Source of the DNA: Thermoplasmatota archaeon
Lineage (GTDB): Archaea; Thermoplasmatota; Thermoplasmata; Methanomassiliicoccales; Methanomassiliicoccaceae
Assembly (NCBI GenBank): GCA_022709105.1
Contig: JAKIXL010000057.1
Location: 322-6,547 of the forward strand
Direction: 5' to 3'
Length of the DNA: 6,226 bases
Each line of letters opens with the position of its first letter. The stretch's first letter is position 1. Below are positions 1 through 4,990 of this stretch, in pieces. Made by a program: the position numbers and the translations under genes. Below the pieces are notes generated by a model. It ran no database searches, was not told the origin of the DNA, and worked only from the letters and a program-made list of their open reading frames with translations.

Positions 1-736
1 TTAGCCCCTCGGCCGCGGCAAGGCCTCCTTTATTTATCACCAGGTCACCATGGAATATTCCCACGGTTTGCAGCAGCCGATCTATATCTATCGTGCCGTG
101 CGCTACTCCGGTGTAGTAGGCGTCCCGCTTCAGGTAGTCCATCTGGTCCACGTCCAGCGGTCCGGAGATCATCTGGCTCAGATATCTGTGGCTGCCGAAA
201 TGCGCCTGTCCGCCTTCGACCAGCAATGTCTGCCCCGGACGCAGCTCTGACCTGGACGACACGATGAGCCTGCACACCTCGGAGGTCGATATGCCGTTCC
301 TTTCCAGGACATCGGCGATCGGGCAAATGGCCCCCAAGGTCCTCTCCCCCTCCGCGCTGAGCGAAGGTATATCGCCGCGGACGAGCGCGATGGTGATGCC
401 CATGTGGTCCTCCCCCGTGCGGTCATGCACTATCTCTTCCAGCGTGTGCGAGAAAGGGGTATGCCCGACATCGTGGAGCATCGCCGCCGCGAGGAGCGTT
501 TCCCGCTCGCTCTCCGAGAGATCGAGAGAGCGGCCCATGAGCCCGGCCATATGATAGGTCCCCAGCGAATGCTCGAACCTGGTATGGTTCGCTCCGGGAA
601 AGACCAGGCTGGCCAGGCCGAGCTGGCGGATCCCGTGCATCCGCTGCAGCTCGGGACGTTCCAGCAGTTCTAGGAAGGCACCTTCGACCTTCACGCTGCC
701 ATGCACGCAGTCATGTATGACCTTGGAACCGGGCAC
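1..736 (-). CDS. HD-domain phosphohydrolase, COG1078-like (3' end outside window)
   Basis: This is a cytoplasmic HD-superfamily metal-dependent phosphohydrolase of the archaeal COG1078 type, related to dNTP triphosphohydrolases; its substrate cannot be told from sequence. The 245 visible residues begin VPGSKVIHDCVHGSVKVEG, then carry LASLVFPGANHTRFEHSLG (about residues 41-59, H56), the metal-binding MLHDVGHTPFSH (H88, D89, H92, H97) and MDYLKRDAYYTG (D199, D205), which together give the H...HD...D ligand set. The frame is still open at base 1, so the C-terminal part is missing. I place the start at GTG 734-736: an in-frame TAG lies three codons upstream (743-745), no ATG precedes residue 33, and a TATA-like box is centred about 27 nt upstream, which fits a leaderless mRNA. 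Family assignment is firm; biochemical function is not. Confidence 0.9.
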   Translation of the reverse strand, partial: MPGSKVIHDCVHGSVKVEGAFLELLERPELQRMHGIRQLGLASLVFPGANHTRFEHSLGTYHMAGLMGRSLDLSESERETLLAAAMLHDVGHTPFSHTLEEIVHDRTGEDHMGITIALVRGDIPSLSAEGERTLGAICPIADVLERNGISTSEVCRLIVSSRSELRPGQTLLVEGGQAHFGSHRYLSQMISGPLDVDQMDYLKRDAYYTGVAHGTIDIDRLLQTVGIFHGDLVINKGGLAAAEGL

Positions 737-756
737 GGCGATCTATCGGTCGGCAA

Positions 757-769
757 GATAATAATATTT
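757..769 (-). promoter_or_regulatory. TATA-like box for the HD phosphohydrolase gene
   Basis: On the minus strand this reads AAATATTATTATC and stands out in GC-rich surroundings. Its centre is about 27 nt from the first base of the GTG start, the usual archaeal TATA-to-transcription-start distance. Transcription would therefore begin at or next to the start codon. No Shine-Dalgarno sequence lies before the GTG, which agrees with a leaderless transcript. Confidence 0.6.
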
Positions 770-787
770 GGCCCTGCTGGCAGGACC
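770..787. repeat. Short inverted repeat between sepF end and HD promoter
   Basis: GGCCCTG (770-776) and CAGGACC (781-787) can pair as a 7-bp stem, with one G.T position, around a 4-base loop. It lies directly upstream of the HD gene's TATA-like box and downstream of the T-tract that follows sepF. It could be an operator, part of the sepF terminator region, or chance; no T-run follows it on either strand. Confidence 0.35.
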
Positions 788-793
788 GAGGTT

Positions 794-808
794 GAAGAAA
801 AAGGGGGT
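794..808 (-). terminator. T-tract terminator after sepF
   Basis: Read on the minus strand, the bases right after the sepF TAA stop are ACCCCCTTTTTCTTC. A short T-run just behind a stop codon is typical of archaeal U-tract termination. It separates sepF from the downstream HD gene, which has its own promoter-like box. Confidence 0.5.
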
Positions 809-1192
809 TTAGCGGAAGCCGCCCCGTATCTTGTTGCGGTCGATCTTCAAGCCCCGGGGGGTGACCACAATGAGATCATGCCCGATGGCCGCTACATCAC
901 CGCTGTTGTCCCTCGCCACCGCCTTGAGCTCGCTGGTGATCCTCTTCAGGGTATCGGTGTCGTTGGCTATGTTGGAGTAGTCAAGGATCAGCACGTTGCC
1001 GTCGTAGACCGGCTGGGTGAGATCGGAAAGGTCCTCGTAGCGATATATTTCCGCTAGCTTGATCATTCCCTTCCCACCCGTAGAGCCCTCTTCCTCGAAG
1101 TACATGGCCCCTAGGTCAATGTACTGGTCCGTCTCCACGGCTGGAACATCTTCCCTGTTCTTGCTAAAAGGCTTTCTGCTGAGTAGTGCCAT
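809..1192 (-). CDS. sepF: Archaeal SepF cell division protein
   Basis: SepF anchors FtsZ to the membrane at the division site in FtsZ-containing archaea. The 127-residue protein has the archaeal layout: a short hydrophobic/basic N-terminus (MALLSRKPFSK) that would be the membrane-targeting peptide, an acidic linker with QYIDLGAMYFEEE (residues 23-35), and the compact SepF core from about 43 to 123. Core hallmarks are LAEIYRYEDL, YDGNVLILDYSNI, a helix RITSELKAVARD and the closing IVVTPRGLKIDRNKI. Length is normal for the family. The ATG at 1190-1192 fits the expected N-terminus; a TATA-like box about 36 nt upstream implies a leader of roughly 10 nt without a clear ribosome binding site. FtsZ is not in this window. 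Role is inferred from family; identity is confident. Confidence 0.88.
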   Translation of the reverse strand: MALLSRKPFSKNREDVPAVETDQYIDLGAMYFEEEGSTGGKGMIKLAEIYRYEDLSDLTQPVYDGNVLILDYSNIANDTDTLKRITSELKAVARDNSGDVAAIGHDLIVVTPRGLKIDRNKIRGGFR

Positions 1193-1223
1193 GGCATCCC
1201 TGTTCCGAGGTTATGCGGTCCGG

Positions 1224-1232
1224 GATATTTAG
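1224..1232 (-). promoter_or_regulatory. TATA-like box for sepF
   Basis: The minus strand reads CTAAATATC, centred about 36 nt before the sepF ATG, which predicts a transcript starting near 1202. A second AT-rich box, the 10-bp palindrome CAAATATTTG at 1251-1260, lies further upstream. It could serve either strand, so promoter choice is not certain. Confidence 0.4.
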
Positions 1233-1250
1233 CTTTTACATAGTAAGACG

Positions 1251-1260
1251 CAAATATTTG
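1251..1260. repeat. AT-rich 10-bp perfect palindrome (possible second TATA box or operator)
   Basis: CAAATATTTG is perfectly self-complementary and lies in the gap between sepF and the PUA gene. It could be an alternative TATA box for sepF or for a plus-strand transcript through the hairpins at 1313-1444, or a regulator site next to the sepF promoter. Sequence alone does not decide between these. Confidence 0.3.
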
Positions 1261-1312
1261 AGCCGTCCCAGATAGGCGATGTTGTCCCTTGGACCGACCG
1301 AATGGCCCTAGA

Positions 1313-1444
1313 ACGTTCCGGGAGAGGATGGGGGCTCGGTGCCCCCGCCCGCGTCGTTCTCCCTCGGTGCGGAACGTGTGATATGTCCTCGGCCCAATGG
1401 AGGAACGGGGGGACCTATCAGCGCCCCTTAAGCATATTGGCCGG
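1313..1444. other. Two-hairpin structured element upstream of sepF (candidate ncRNA or leader)
   Basis: This noncoding stretch holds two adjacent foldable units. Unit 1 nests three stems: ACGTTCC (1313-1319) with GGAACGT (1371-1377), GGGAGA (1320-1325) with TCTCCC (1358-1363), and GGGGGC (1330-1335) with GCCCCC (1341-1346) closing a TCGGT loop. Unit 2 pairs CGGCCCAAT (1390-1398) with ATTGGCCG (1436-1443), with one bulged C; inside it GGGG (1407-1410) can pair with CCCC (1424-1427). Twelve bases separate the units. On the minus strand an AT-rich box at about 1466-1475 would start a transcript near 1445, exactly before unit 2. On the plus strand the palindrome at 1251-1260 could drive it. It matches no tRNA, SRP RNA or RNase P motif that I can see. 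A long sepF leader, a small RNA or a protein-binding DNA site all remain possible. Confidence 0.42.
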
Positions 1445-1456
1445 CGATAGATGTGC

Positions 1457-1475
1457 AATATTGTGATATGAATAG
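1457..1475 (-). promoter_or_regulatory. AT-rich promoter-like box upstream of the two-hairpin element
   Basis: The minus strand reads TATTCATATCACAATATTG here, in GC-rich surroundings downstream of the PUA stop codon. The TATTCATATC half is centred about 25 nt before base 1445, where the hairpin unit 2 begins. This could be the promoter of a minus-strand RNA or of a long sepF leader. It is weak evidence, because AT-rich patches are common between genes. Confidence 0.28.
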
Positions 1476-1514
1476 GTCCGATGTCCGGCAAGCCTCGTCC
1501 GGGCAGGGCGGCCT

Positions 1515-2012
1515 TCAGCTGTCCTCGTCGACCTTCCAAAGCTTGTCTGCCACGTGGTGGATGCTCTTGATGGCCTTTCCCGGCGATTTGGTCATCATGT
1601 GGTCTCCGGACACCAAGGCCTCTCCGATCATCAGAGGGCGGCCGTGCTTGACGTCCTTGACCCATACGAGGTCCCCGGGCGCTATGGTGATGTCAGCGTC
1701 CACGATCCCGGGCCCCATAACGTCCGCTCCCTTGGTCACGAACGGTACCGCGCCCATGTCCACTGTGACATGGGCCTTGGCGGCTGGATATTTCAGCAAC
1801 CCTCGGACGGTAAGGAAGGCCTTTCCTTTGTAGACTATGCCGAGCACCTTGTTCCCGATGAAAAGAACGTCGTATTCGGTGCTCTCCCCCCGGTCCACGG
1901 CCTCGCCGGGAGTGAACGCTTCGACCCCCAATCGAGAGCGGATCTCTTCGCCCAGGGCCCTGATCTCCTTCTCCCTGAGGCGCCGGCGCTTCCTGATCCT
2001 GATCTCGCTCAT
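1515..2012 (-). CDS. PUA-domain RNA-binding protein, archaeal COG2016-like
   Basis: This is a predicted RNA-binding protein of the archaeal PUA family related to eukaryotic MCT-1/Tma20, a group tied to ribosome or tRNA interactions; its RNA partner is unknown. The 165-residue protein starts with a very basic stretch (RIRKRRRLREKE, residues 5-16). A small N-terminal domain follows, with FIGNKVLGIVYKGKAFLTVRG (about 51-71), then a C-terminal PUA domain at about 79-154. PUA signatures are VTVDMGAVPFVTKGADVMGPG, APGDLVWVKD and PLMIGEALVSG. Length is usual for the family. The ATG at 2010-2012 has GGAG four bases upstream and also a weak AT-rich box (2031-2040) about 24 nt upstream. It lies 38 nt after the zinc-ribbon gene on the same strand, so co-transcription is likely. 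Confidence 0.85.
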   Translation of the reverse strand: MSEIRIRKRRRLREKEIRALGEEIRSRLGVEAFTPGEAVDRGESTEYDVLFIGNKVLGIVYKGKAFLTVRGLLKYPAAKAHVTVDMGAVPFVTKGADVMGPGIVDADITIAPGDLVWVKDVKHGRPLMIGEALVSGDHMMTKSPGKAIKSIHHVADKLWKVDEDS

Positions 2013-2050
2013 CGTGCTCCCATCCGCACGCGCCGTAAATACATTTTCGG

Positions 2051-2329
2051 CTATCGGCGCTTCCTGAACAGCTTGCCGAGGAACCCTTTGCTGTTCTTAT
2101 CCTCTTCCTTCTCGGCACTGGCGGCCACTGCCGGTTGTGCCTCTATCGGTCCCGCTTTGGCCTTGAGGTTCTCAGGCGCGGGCCGGCCGTTGATCTCCCG
2201 GGCTACCATTTCAAGCTCATCGACACCGGACAAGGTGAACTCCGCTCCACAATGCGGGCAGCGCGGTGCGTCCGCCTTGATCCTTTGGTCGCAAACCGGG
2301 CATTCGATCTCCACGTTCTCAGTGTCCAT
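2051..2329 (-). CDS. Small zinc-ribbon protein with basic C-terminal tail
   Basis: This 92-residue protein is not a recognised named family. An N-terminal zinc ribbon is clear: CPVC at residues 10-13 and CPHCG at 24-28 supply four cysteines for one metal ion. A middle segment of about 50 residues, rich in Ala, Glu and Lys, is probably disordered. The last residues, GFLGKLFRKRR (82-92), form a short basic, hydrophobic helix that could bind a membrane or nucleic acid. Similar ribbons occur in many archaeal adaptor-like proteins, so no function can be assigned. The ATG at 2327-2329 has a GGAGG about 14 nt upstream, too far to be a good ribosome binding site, and an AT-rich promoter-like box about 37 nt upstream. 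The PUA gene follows it. Confidence 0.75.
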   Translation of the reverse strand: MDTENVEIECPVCDQRIKADAPRCPHCGAEFTLSGVDELEMVAREINGRPAPENLKAKAGPIEAQPAVAASAEKEEDKNSKGFLGKLFRKRR

Positions 2330-2360
2330 ATCTGCCCCGGCCTCCGCAATTCACAGATGA

Positions 2361-2375
2361 GGATATAATGATAAC
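2361..2375. promoter_or_regulatory. Shared AT-rich promoter-like box between divergent genes
   Basis: GGATATAATGATAAC (plus strand), GTTATCATTATATCC on the minus strand, is the only AT-rich patch in the gap between the zinc-ribbon gene (leftward) and the membrane-protein pair (rightward). For the minus gene it predicts a short leader of about 10 nt. For the plus gene it would give a leader of about 80 nt. The plus gene may instead use the weaker TCTTAAGG at about 2442-2449, 27 nt before its ATG. Confidence 0.42.
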
Positions 2376-2471
2376 TGGAAACCTTCAGGCCCTCCACGGA
2401 GCCTCGGCTCAGTCTCAAATGATGAGCTTGATGAGGTAAAGGTCTTAAGGGTATCGGTTTGATGAAGGGCC

Positions 2472-3293
2472 ATGCGCTGGGGATTGCTCGCCGTCCGATT
2501 GTCCATCGTAGCGGTGAATCTGATCATCATTGCCATCATCCTCATGAGCGTTCTTCCTCTGGCCACTGGAAAGGTCCAGGTCGCCGTTCCGGAGGATGAG
2601 GGAGCTGGACCGGTCATGGACGGCCGCAAGGTGACCATGAGCGTCCCGGTCGACATCACGAACGACGGTTATTTCGACATAGAGGGTCTCACGGTCCGTT
2701 TCAAGATAACCGATGGGGGCCGAGTGCTTAGCGAGCGGTCCTCTGAGCCGGTTGATGCCAAGGCCGGCCGCATCAACCATCTGAACATCTCCATAATGAT
2801 GGACCTTGATGAGATCGACGAGGAGCACCTCGAGCGACTGGTGTTCGGCTCCGGCATCCTAGACCTGGATGTGACCGTGGAGGGAGGATACTCTCTGGGC
2901 CTGGTACGAGCGTCCATCAGCATCCGTGAGCATATGGATTGGGAGCCGATGGTCAAGGGCGTGGAAATCGATACAAGCAAAGTCTGGTGGGAGAACAACG
3001 GGTCCAACATGGACATGCTGGTGCCCTACCACTTCGAAGCTTCGGGGATCCTCAGGGGGGAAAGGGTGGCCATCGATGCGGAGATCGTCAACTCGACCTC
3101 AGCATTGGGCTCCGCATCCGCCGGCATCATCATTGGAGATGTGAACGATGGGGAGCTGCGTTTCGTGGTACCGCAGGACCGGTACCTTTGGCTGCAAGAG
3201 CATCCAGAGAAGCTCACCCTGGTAGCGGACATTTCGGTGATGGGGGCGACAATGCACTTGGAGAGGCCGCTGGAGACAGGGGGCGTGACATGA
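2472..3293 (+). CDS. Membrane-anchored protein with two tandem beta-rich domains (unrecognised)
   Basis: I do not recognise this 273-residue protein by name. One hydrophobic segment at residues 5-30 (LLAVRLSIVAVNLIIIAIIL) acts as a signal anchor, so the rest probably faces outside. Two similar beta-rich domains follow. Domain 1 (about 53-152) starts VTMSVPVDITNDGYFDIEGL and ends in an ILDLDVTVEGG strand region. Domain 2 (about 180-268) starts MLVPYHFEASG and ends LTLVADISVMG. The pattern of short strands with an N-D-G turn resembles LEA14/WHy-like or Ig-like sandwiches, but that is inference. An in-frame TGA at 2463-2465 rules out a longer start; ATG 2472 has only a weak GAAGGG before it. Its stop overlaps the next gene's ATG by four bases, so the pair is co-translated and probably forms one complex. 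Confidence 0.8.
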   Translation: MRWGLLAVRLSIVAVNLIIIAIILMSVLPLATGKVQVAVPEDEGAGPVMDGRKVTMSVPVDITNDGYFDIEGLTVRFKITDGGRVLSERSSEPVDAKAGRINHLNISIMMDLDEIDEEHLERLVFGSGILDLDVTVEGGYSLGLVRASISIREHMDWEPMVKGVEIDTSKVWWENNGSNMDMLVPYHFEASGILRGERVAIDAEIVNSTSALGSASAGIIIGDVNDGELRFVVPQDRYLWLQEHPEKLTLVADISVMGATMHLERPLETGGVT

Positions 3294-3796
3294 ACGAGTT
3301 TTCCATCTATCTAGGCAATGCGGGAAAGGGGATCGTGTCCTCGGTGCTTGCCGCTTCCAAGTACATACTGGCCCCTATCTTCGTGCTCACCGCTCTCGCC
3401 ACATTTCTTTCCCAGATGGAGGGGGCTTCAATGATCACCGGACAGATCGACCTGGCCCGGCTCAAGGACAATGTCCTGGTCCTGGGGACCCTTATTGCGC
3501 TCCTCGCGTTCTTCCGAGGCTTCTATCCGCGGGGTTCCCTCTCCCGGTGCGTGTTCGGGGTGGCCGTGAGCCTCCTGGTCTGCATATGGATCTGGGTGAT
3601 CGCCATGGGCGGGAACATGACCTTGACCATGGAGGAGGCGAGCTTTTCCATATCGTACCTCGGTTTCGTTCTCCTTTTCATCCTGGCGGCGGCCCTGCGG
3701 GGAGCGTTCTTCGCGGCGGAGATGCTGTCCTATCGCAAGGAGTGGCTGGCCTCATTGGAGCCTCAGGCGGTCCCTGCGGGGAGCGAGACCGCCTGA
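3290..3796 (+). CDS. Four-helix integral membrane protein (unrecognised)
   Basis: A 168-residue membrane protein with no family I can name. Hydrophobic segments lie at about residues 14-40, 61-79 (LVLGTLIALLAFF), 86-106 (VFGVAVSLLVCIWIWVIAM) and 119-143 (LGFVLLFILAAALRGAFF), followed by a charged tail ending SETA. An even number of helices puts both ends on the same side of the membrane. The reading frame is open back to an ATG at 2939, but that longer version would run through the upstream gene in another frame as Gly/Arg-rich nonsense. ATG 3290 is therefore the start. It overlaps the upstream stop (ATGA), a classic translational coupling arrangement. The partner protein carries the external domains, so this one may be the membrane base of a two-part envelope complex. 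Confidence 0.8.
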   Translation: MNEFSIYLGNAGKGIVSSVLAASKYILAPIFVLTALATFLSQMEGASMITGQIDLARLKDNVLVLGTLIALLAFFRGFYPRGSLSRCVFGVAVSLLVCIWIWVIAMGGNMTLTMEEASFSISYLGFVLLFILAAALRGAFFAAEMLSYRKEWLASLEPQAVPAGSETA

Positions 3797-3798
3797 GC

Positions 3799-3813
3799 CT
3801 TTCATTCTTTCTC
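3799..3813 (+). terminator. Pyrimidine-rich terminator tract after membrane gene pair
   Basis: CTTTCATTCTTTCTC follows the stop codon at 3794-3796 within three bases; 14 of its 15 bases are pyrimidines. Such T-rich tracts without a hairpin are typical of archaeal transcription termination. It ends the membrane-protein pair just ahead of the next promoter region. Confidence 0.45.
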
Positions 3814-3851
3814 AATAGCTGTGCAAGAAGACTTTAATAGCTTACTATAAC
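3814..3851 (+). promoter_or_regulatory. Promoter with direct repeats ahead of the Cys-protein/PadR operon
   Basis: AATAGCT occurs at 3814-3820 and again at 3836-3842, 22 bp apart, about two helical turns. The second copy overlaps a TATA-like TTTAATAG (3833-3840), and an ATAG-4-CTAT inverted repeat spans 3837-3848. TTTAATAG predicts transcription from about 3862, which leaves the GGTGGAG ribosome binding site inside the leader. The other candidate, ACTATAAC (3844-3851), would start too late for that. The repeats could be an operator for the PadR regulator encoded second in this operon; that is inference. Confidence 0.4.
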
Positions 3852-3866
3852 TAGTCGGCCCACTAC

Positions 3867-3873
3867 GGTGGAG
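3867..3873 (+). promoter_or_regulatory. Ribosome binding site GGTGGAG
   Basis: GGTGGAG lies four bases before ATG 3878 and matches parts of the archaeal anti-Shine-Dalgarno complement (GGTG, GGAG). It favours this ATG over the in-frame ATG four codons later (3890-3892). Confidence 0.5.
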
Positions 3874-3877
3874 CCAT

Positions 3878-4603
3878 ATGGGAATCAGCATGGCCATTTG
3901 CGAACTTGACAGCGTGAACTCGCTTTGCAAGAAGGATAAGGAGACCATCATCAAGGCACGACTGCCTTCCGTCCAAGGCCTGGAGGTCTGCGCCGATTAC
4001 GATGAGACCGTCCTGACCGAGGATGCCAAGAAGGTCTTGGGAGAGGACTGGGAAGGCTTCCTCAAGAGGAACCGCCTGGACGGCGAGCGGGACTCGTTCC
4101 TTTTGGAAAAGGTGAAGAAGGAGGAGGACGCGGCGAAGCTCAGGCCGGTGGCCAAGAGGACCTACTCAGGATGGGTGGTGCTGGAGAAGATGCCCCCCGC
4201 TCAGGCTCAGGAAGCCATCAAGACCGCTGGTCCGGACAACCTGCTGACCAGGTGGGACACGGTCCCGCTGGAGGAGACCAATGTGATATGCGGCAAGTGC
4301 CCCATGTCCTGGGACAAGGGCCGCGGATGCATTGGTTCTTTCGGGCCGGAGACCTCCCAGCTCCCGGAGATAGCCAAGAAATATGGCCTCTCCATCGTGG
4401 CCCGCGTTCCAGCTCTGGCAGCGAGCAGGGAGAAGCTCTCGGCTGAGGACGCCAAGAGGCTTGTGCAGGAGTGTCAGGTGCTCAAGGAAAAGCTCCAGGT
4501 AGAAGGAAAGGGGCCGGCCAGGCGCTATGGCGGGGTCGTCGAAAGGATGGAGCTGATGGCCGACCTTTGTGCCAGGAACGGCATGAGGTTCTACTTCCTC
4601 TGA
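3878..4603 (+). CDS. Unrecognised 241-residue protein with C-x2-C-x9-C motif
   Basis: I do not recognise this family. The protein is soluble, with no signal or membrane segment. Residues 1-100 are mixed and charged (DWEGFLKRNRLDGERDSF, about 57-74). The centre holds the distinctive motif VICGKCPMSWDKGRGCIGSF (about 136-155), with C138, C141 and C151. The C-terminal third is helical (LSAEDAKRLVQECQVLKEKL, about 187-206). Other cysteines are at 8, 17, 38, 199 and 231, so three clustered cysteines plus a distant fourth could bind zinc or an Fe-S cluster. That is a guess. The ATG at 3878 has GGTGGAG just before it. The PadR gene starts ten bases after its stop, with its ribosome binding site overlapping that stop, so this is likely the product the regulator controls or works with. 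Confidence 0.78.
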   Translation: MGISMAICELDSVNSLCKKDKETIIKARLPSVQGLEVCADYDETVLTEDAKKVLGEDWEGFLKRNRLDGERDSFLLEKVKKEEDAAKLRPVAKRTYSGWVVLEKMPPAQAQEAIKTAGPDNLLTRWDTVPLEETNVICGKCPMSWDKGRGCIGSFGPETSQLPEIAKKYGLSIVARVPALAASREKLSAEDAKRLVQECQVLKEKLQVEGKGPARRYGGVVERMELMADLCARNGMRFYFL

Positions 4604-4607
4604 GGTG
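4602..4607 (+). promoter_or_regulatory. Ribosome binding site deciding the PadR TTG start
   Basis: GAGGTG overlaps the TGA stop (4601-4603) of the upstream gene and lies five bases before TTG 4613. It is the strongest Shine-Dalgarno-like site near this gene. No GTG in the right frame is close by, and the first in-frame ATG would remove the first part of the DNA-binding domain. Confidence 0.65.
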
Positions 4608-4612
4608 CTGGT

Positions 4613-4981
4613 TTGCAGGCCGAGAAGGGCTTGGACTACAAGGAAGCTTGCGAGGCCTTCAACCTCTCCAGCTTCCACTCCGGGCTCCTAAAGCTGGCGA
4701 TCCTCAAGCTGATATCCTGTCACCCTCTCCACGGCTACGCTCTTATGAAGGAGATAGGGCGTATGAGCGAAGGGACCTGGAGGCCCAGCCCTGGCTCCAT
4801 CTATCCAGCCCTTCAAGAGCTGCAACGTTCCGATTACATAGAGCAGGAGCAGATGGGGAGAAGGAGGATATACAGGATCACTCCCAAGGGGGACCAGGTG
4901 CTGAGGTTCGCCCTCGATCACCTGAAGGTCAGCATAATGCACCTGGAGAACCTCTTGGAGCACCGGGGCCCGGTGGATTGA
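4613..4981 (+). CDS. PadR-family transcriptional regulator (TTG start)
   Basis: PadR proteins are dimeric winged-helix DNA-binding repressors, often responding to small molecules or stress and often controlling a neighbouring gene or exporter. The 122-residue protein has the standard PadR N-terminal domain at about 25-97: LLKLAILKLISCHPLHGYAL, then the recognition-helix region RPSPGSIYPALQELQ and the wing GRRRIYRITPKG. A short C-terminal helix (about 98-115) would serve dimerisation, so this is the small subtype. TTG is used as start, backed by GAGGTG at proper spacing; the first in-frame ATG (residue 45) would cut the domain. It is coupled to the Cys-motif gene upstream and converges with the E1-like gene, its stop only two bases from theirs. 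Target and ligand are unknown; autoregulation at 3814-3851 is plausible. Confidence 0.88.
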   Translation: MQAEKGLDYKEACEAFNLSSFHSGLLKLAILKLISCHPLHGYALMKEIGRMSEGTWRPSPGSIYPALQELQRSDYIEQEQMGRRRIYRITPKGDQVLRFALDHLKVSIMHLENLLEHRGPVD

Positions 4982-4990
4982 GATCAATCC
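4975..4990. repeat. 16-bp palindrome containing both convergent stop codons
   Basis: GGATTGA (4975-4981) and TCAATCC (4984-4990) are perfect inverted copies around GA. The PadR stop TGA (4979-4981) and the E1-like gene's stop TGA (4984-4986, minus strand) each sit in one arm, so the two proteins end in the same bases read in opposite directions. It could be a shared bidirectional transcription end or a regulator site. The two-base centre makes an RNA hairpin poor. Confidence 0.4.

Noticed and set aside
45..426. Two short minus-strand frames inside the HD gene
   Set aside because: They are out of frame with the HD protein, whose catalytic motifs run continuously through the region.
1313..1377. 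H/ACA guide RNA interpretation of hairpin unit 1
   Set aside because: An ATA follows the stem on the plus strand, but I see no K-turn and no clear pseudouridylation pocket.
1111..1665. Minus-strand open frame of 184 codons spanning the sepF upstream gap
   Set aside because: It overlaps the SepF and PUA coding regions in another frame, is Arg/Gly-rich and has no motif; the gap is better explained as noncoding.
1554..2360. Long plus-strand open frame (268 codons) across the PUA and zinc-ribbon genes
   Set aside because: It is antisense to two genes with clear domain motifs, and its product has no recognisable motif; GC-rich DNA often leaves the opposite strand open.
2419..2465. Box C-like TGATGA motifs (three copies) suggesting a C/D guide RNA
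   Set aside because: No CTGA box D is present at the needed spacing, so a C/D RNA is not supported.
2939..3289. Upstream extension of the four-helix membrane protein to an ATG at 2939
   Set aside because: It would translate the preceding gene in the wrong frame; the ATGA overlap at 3290 is the natural start.
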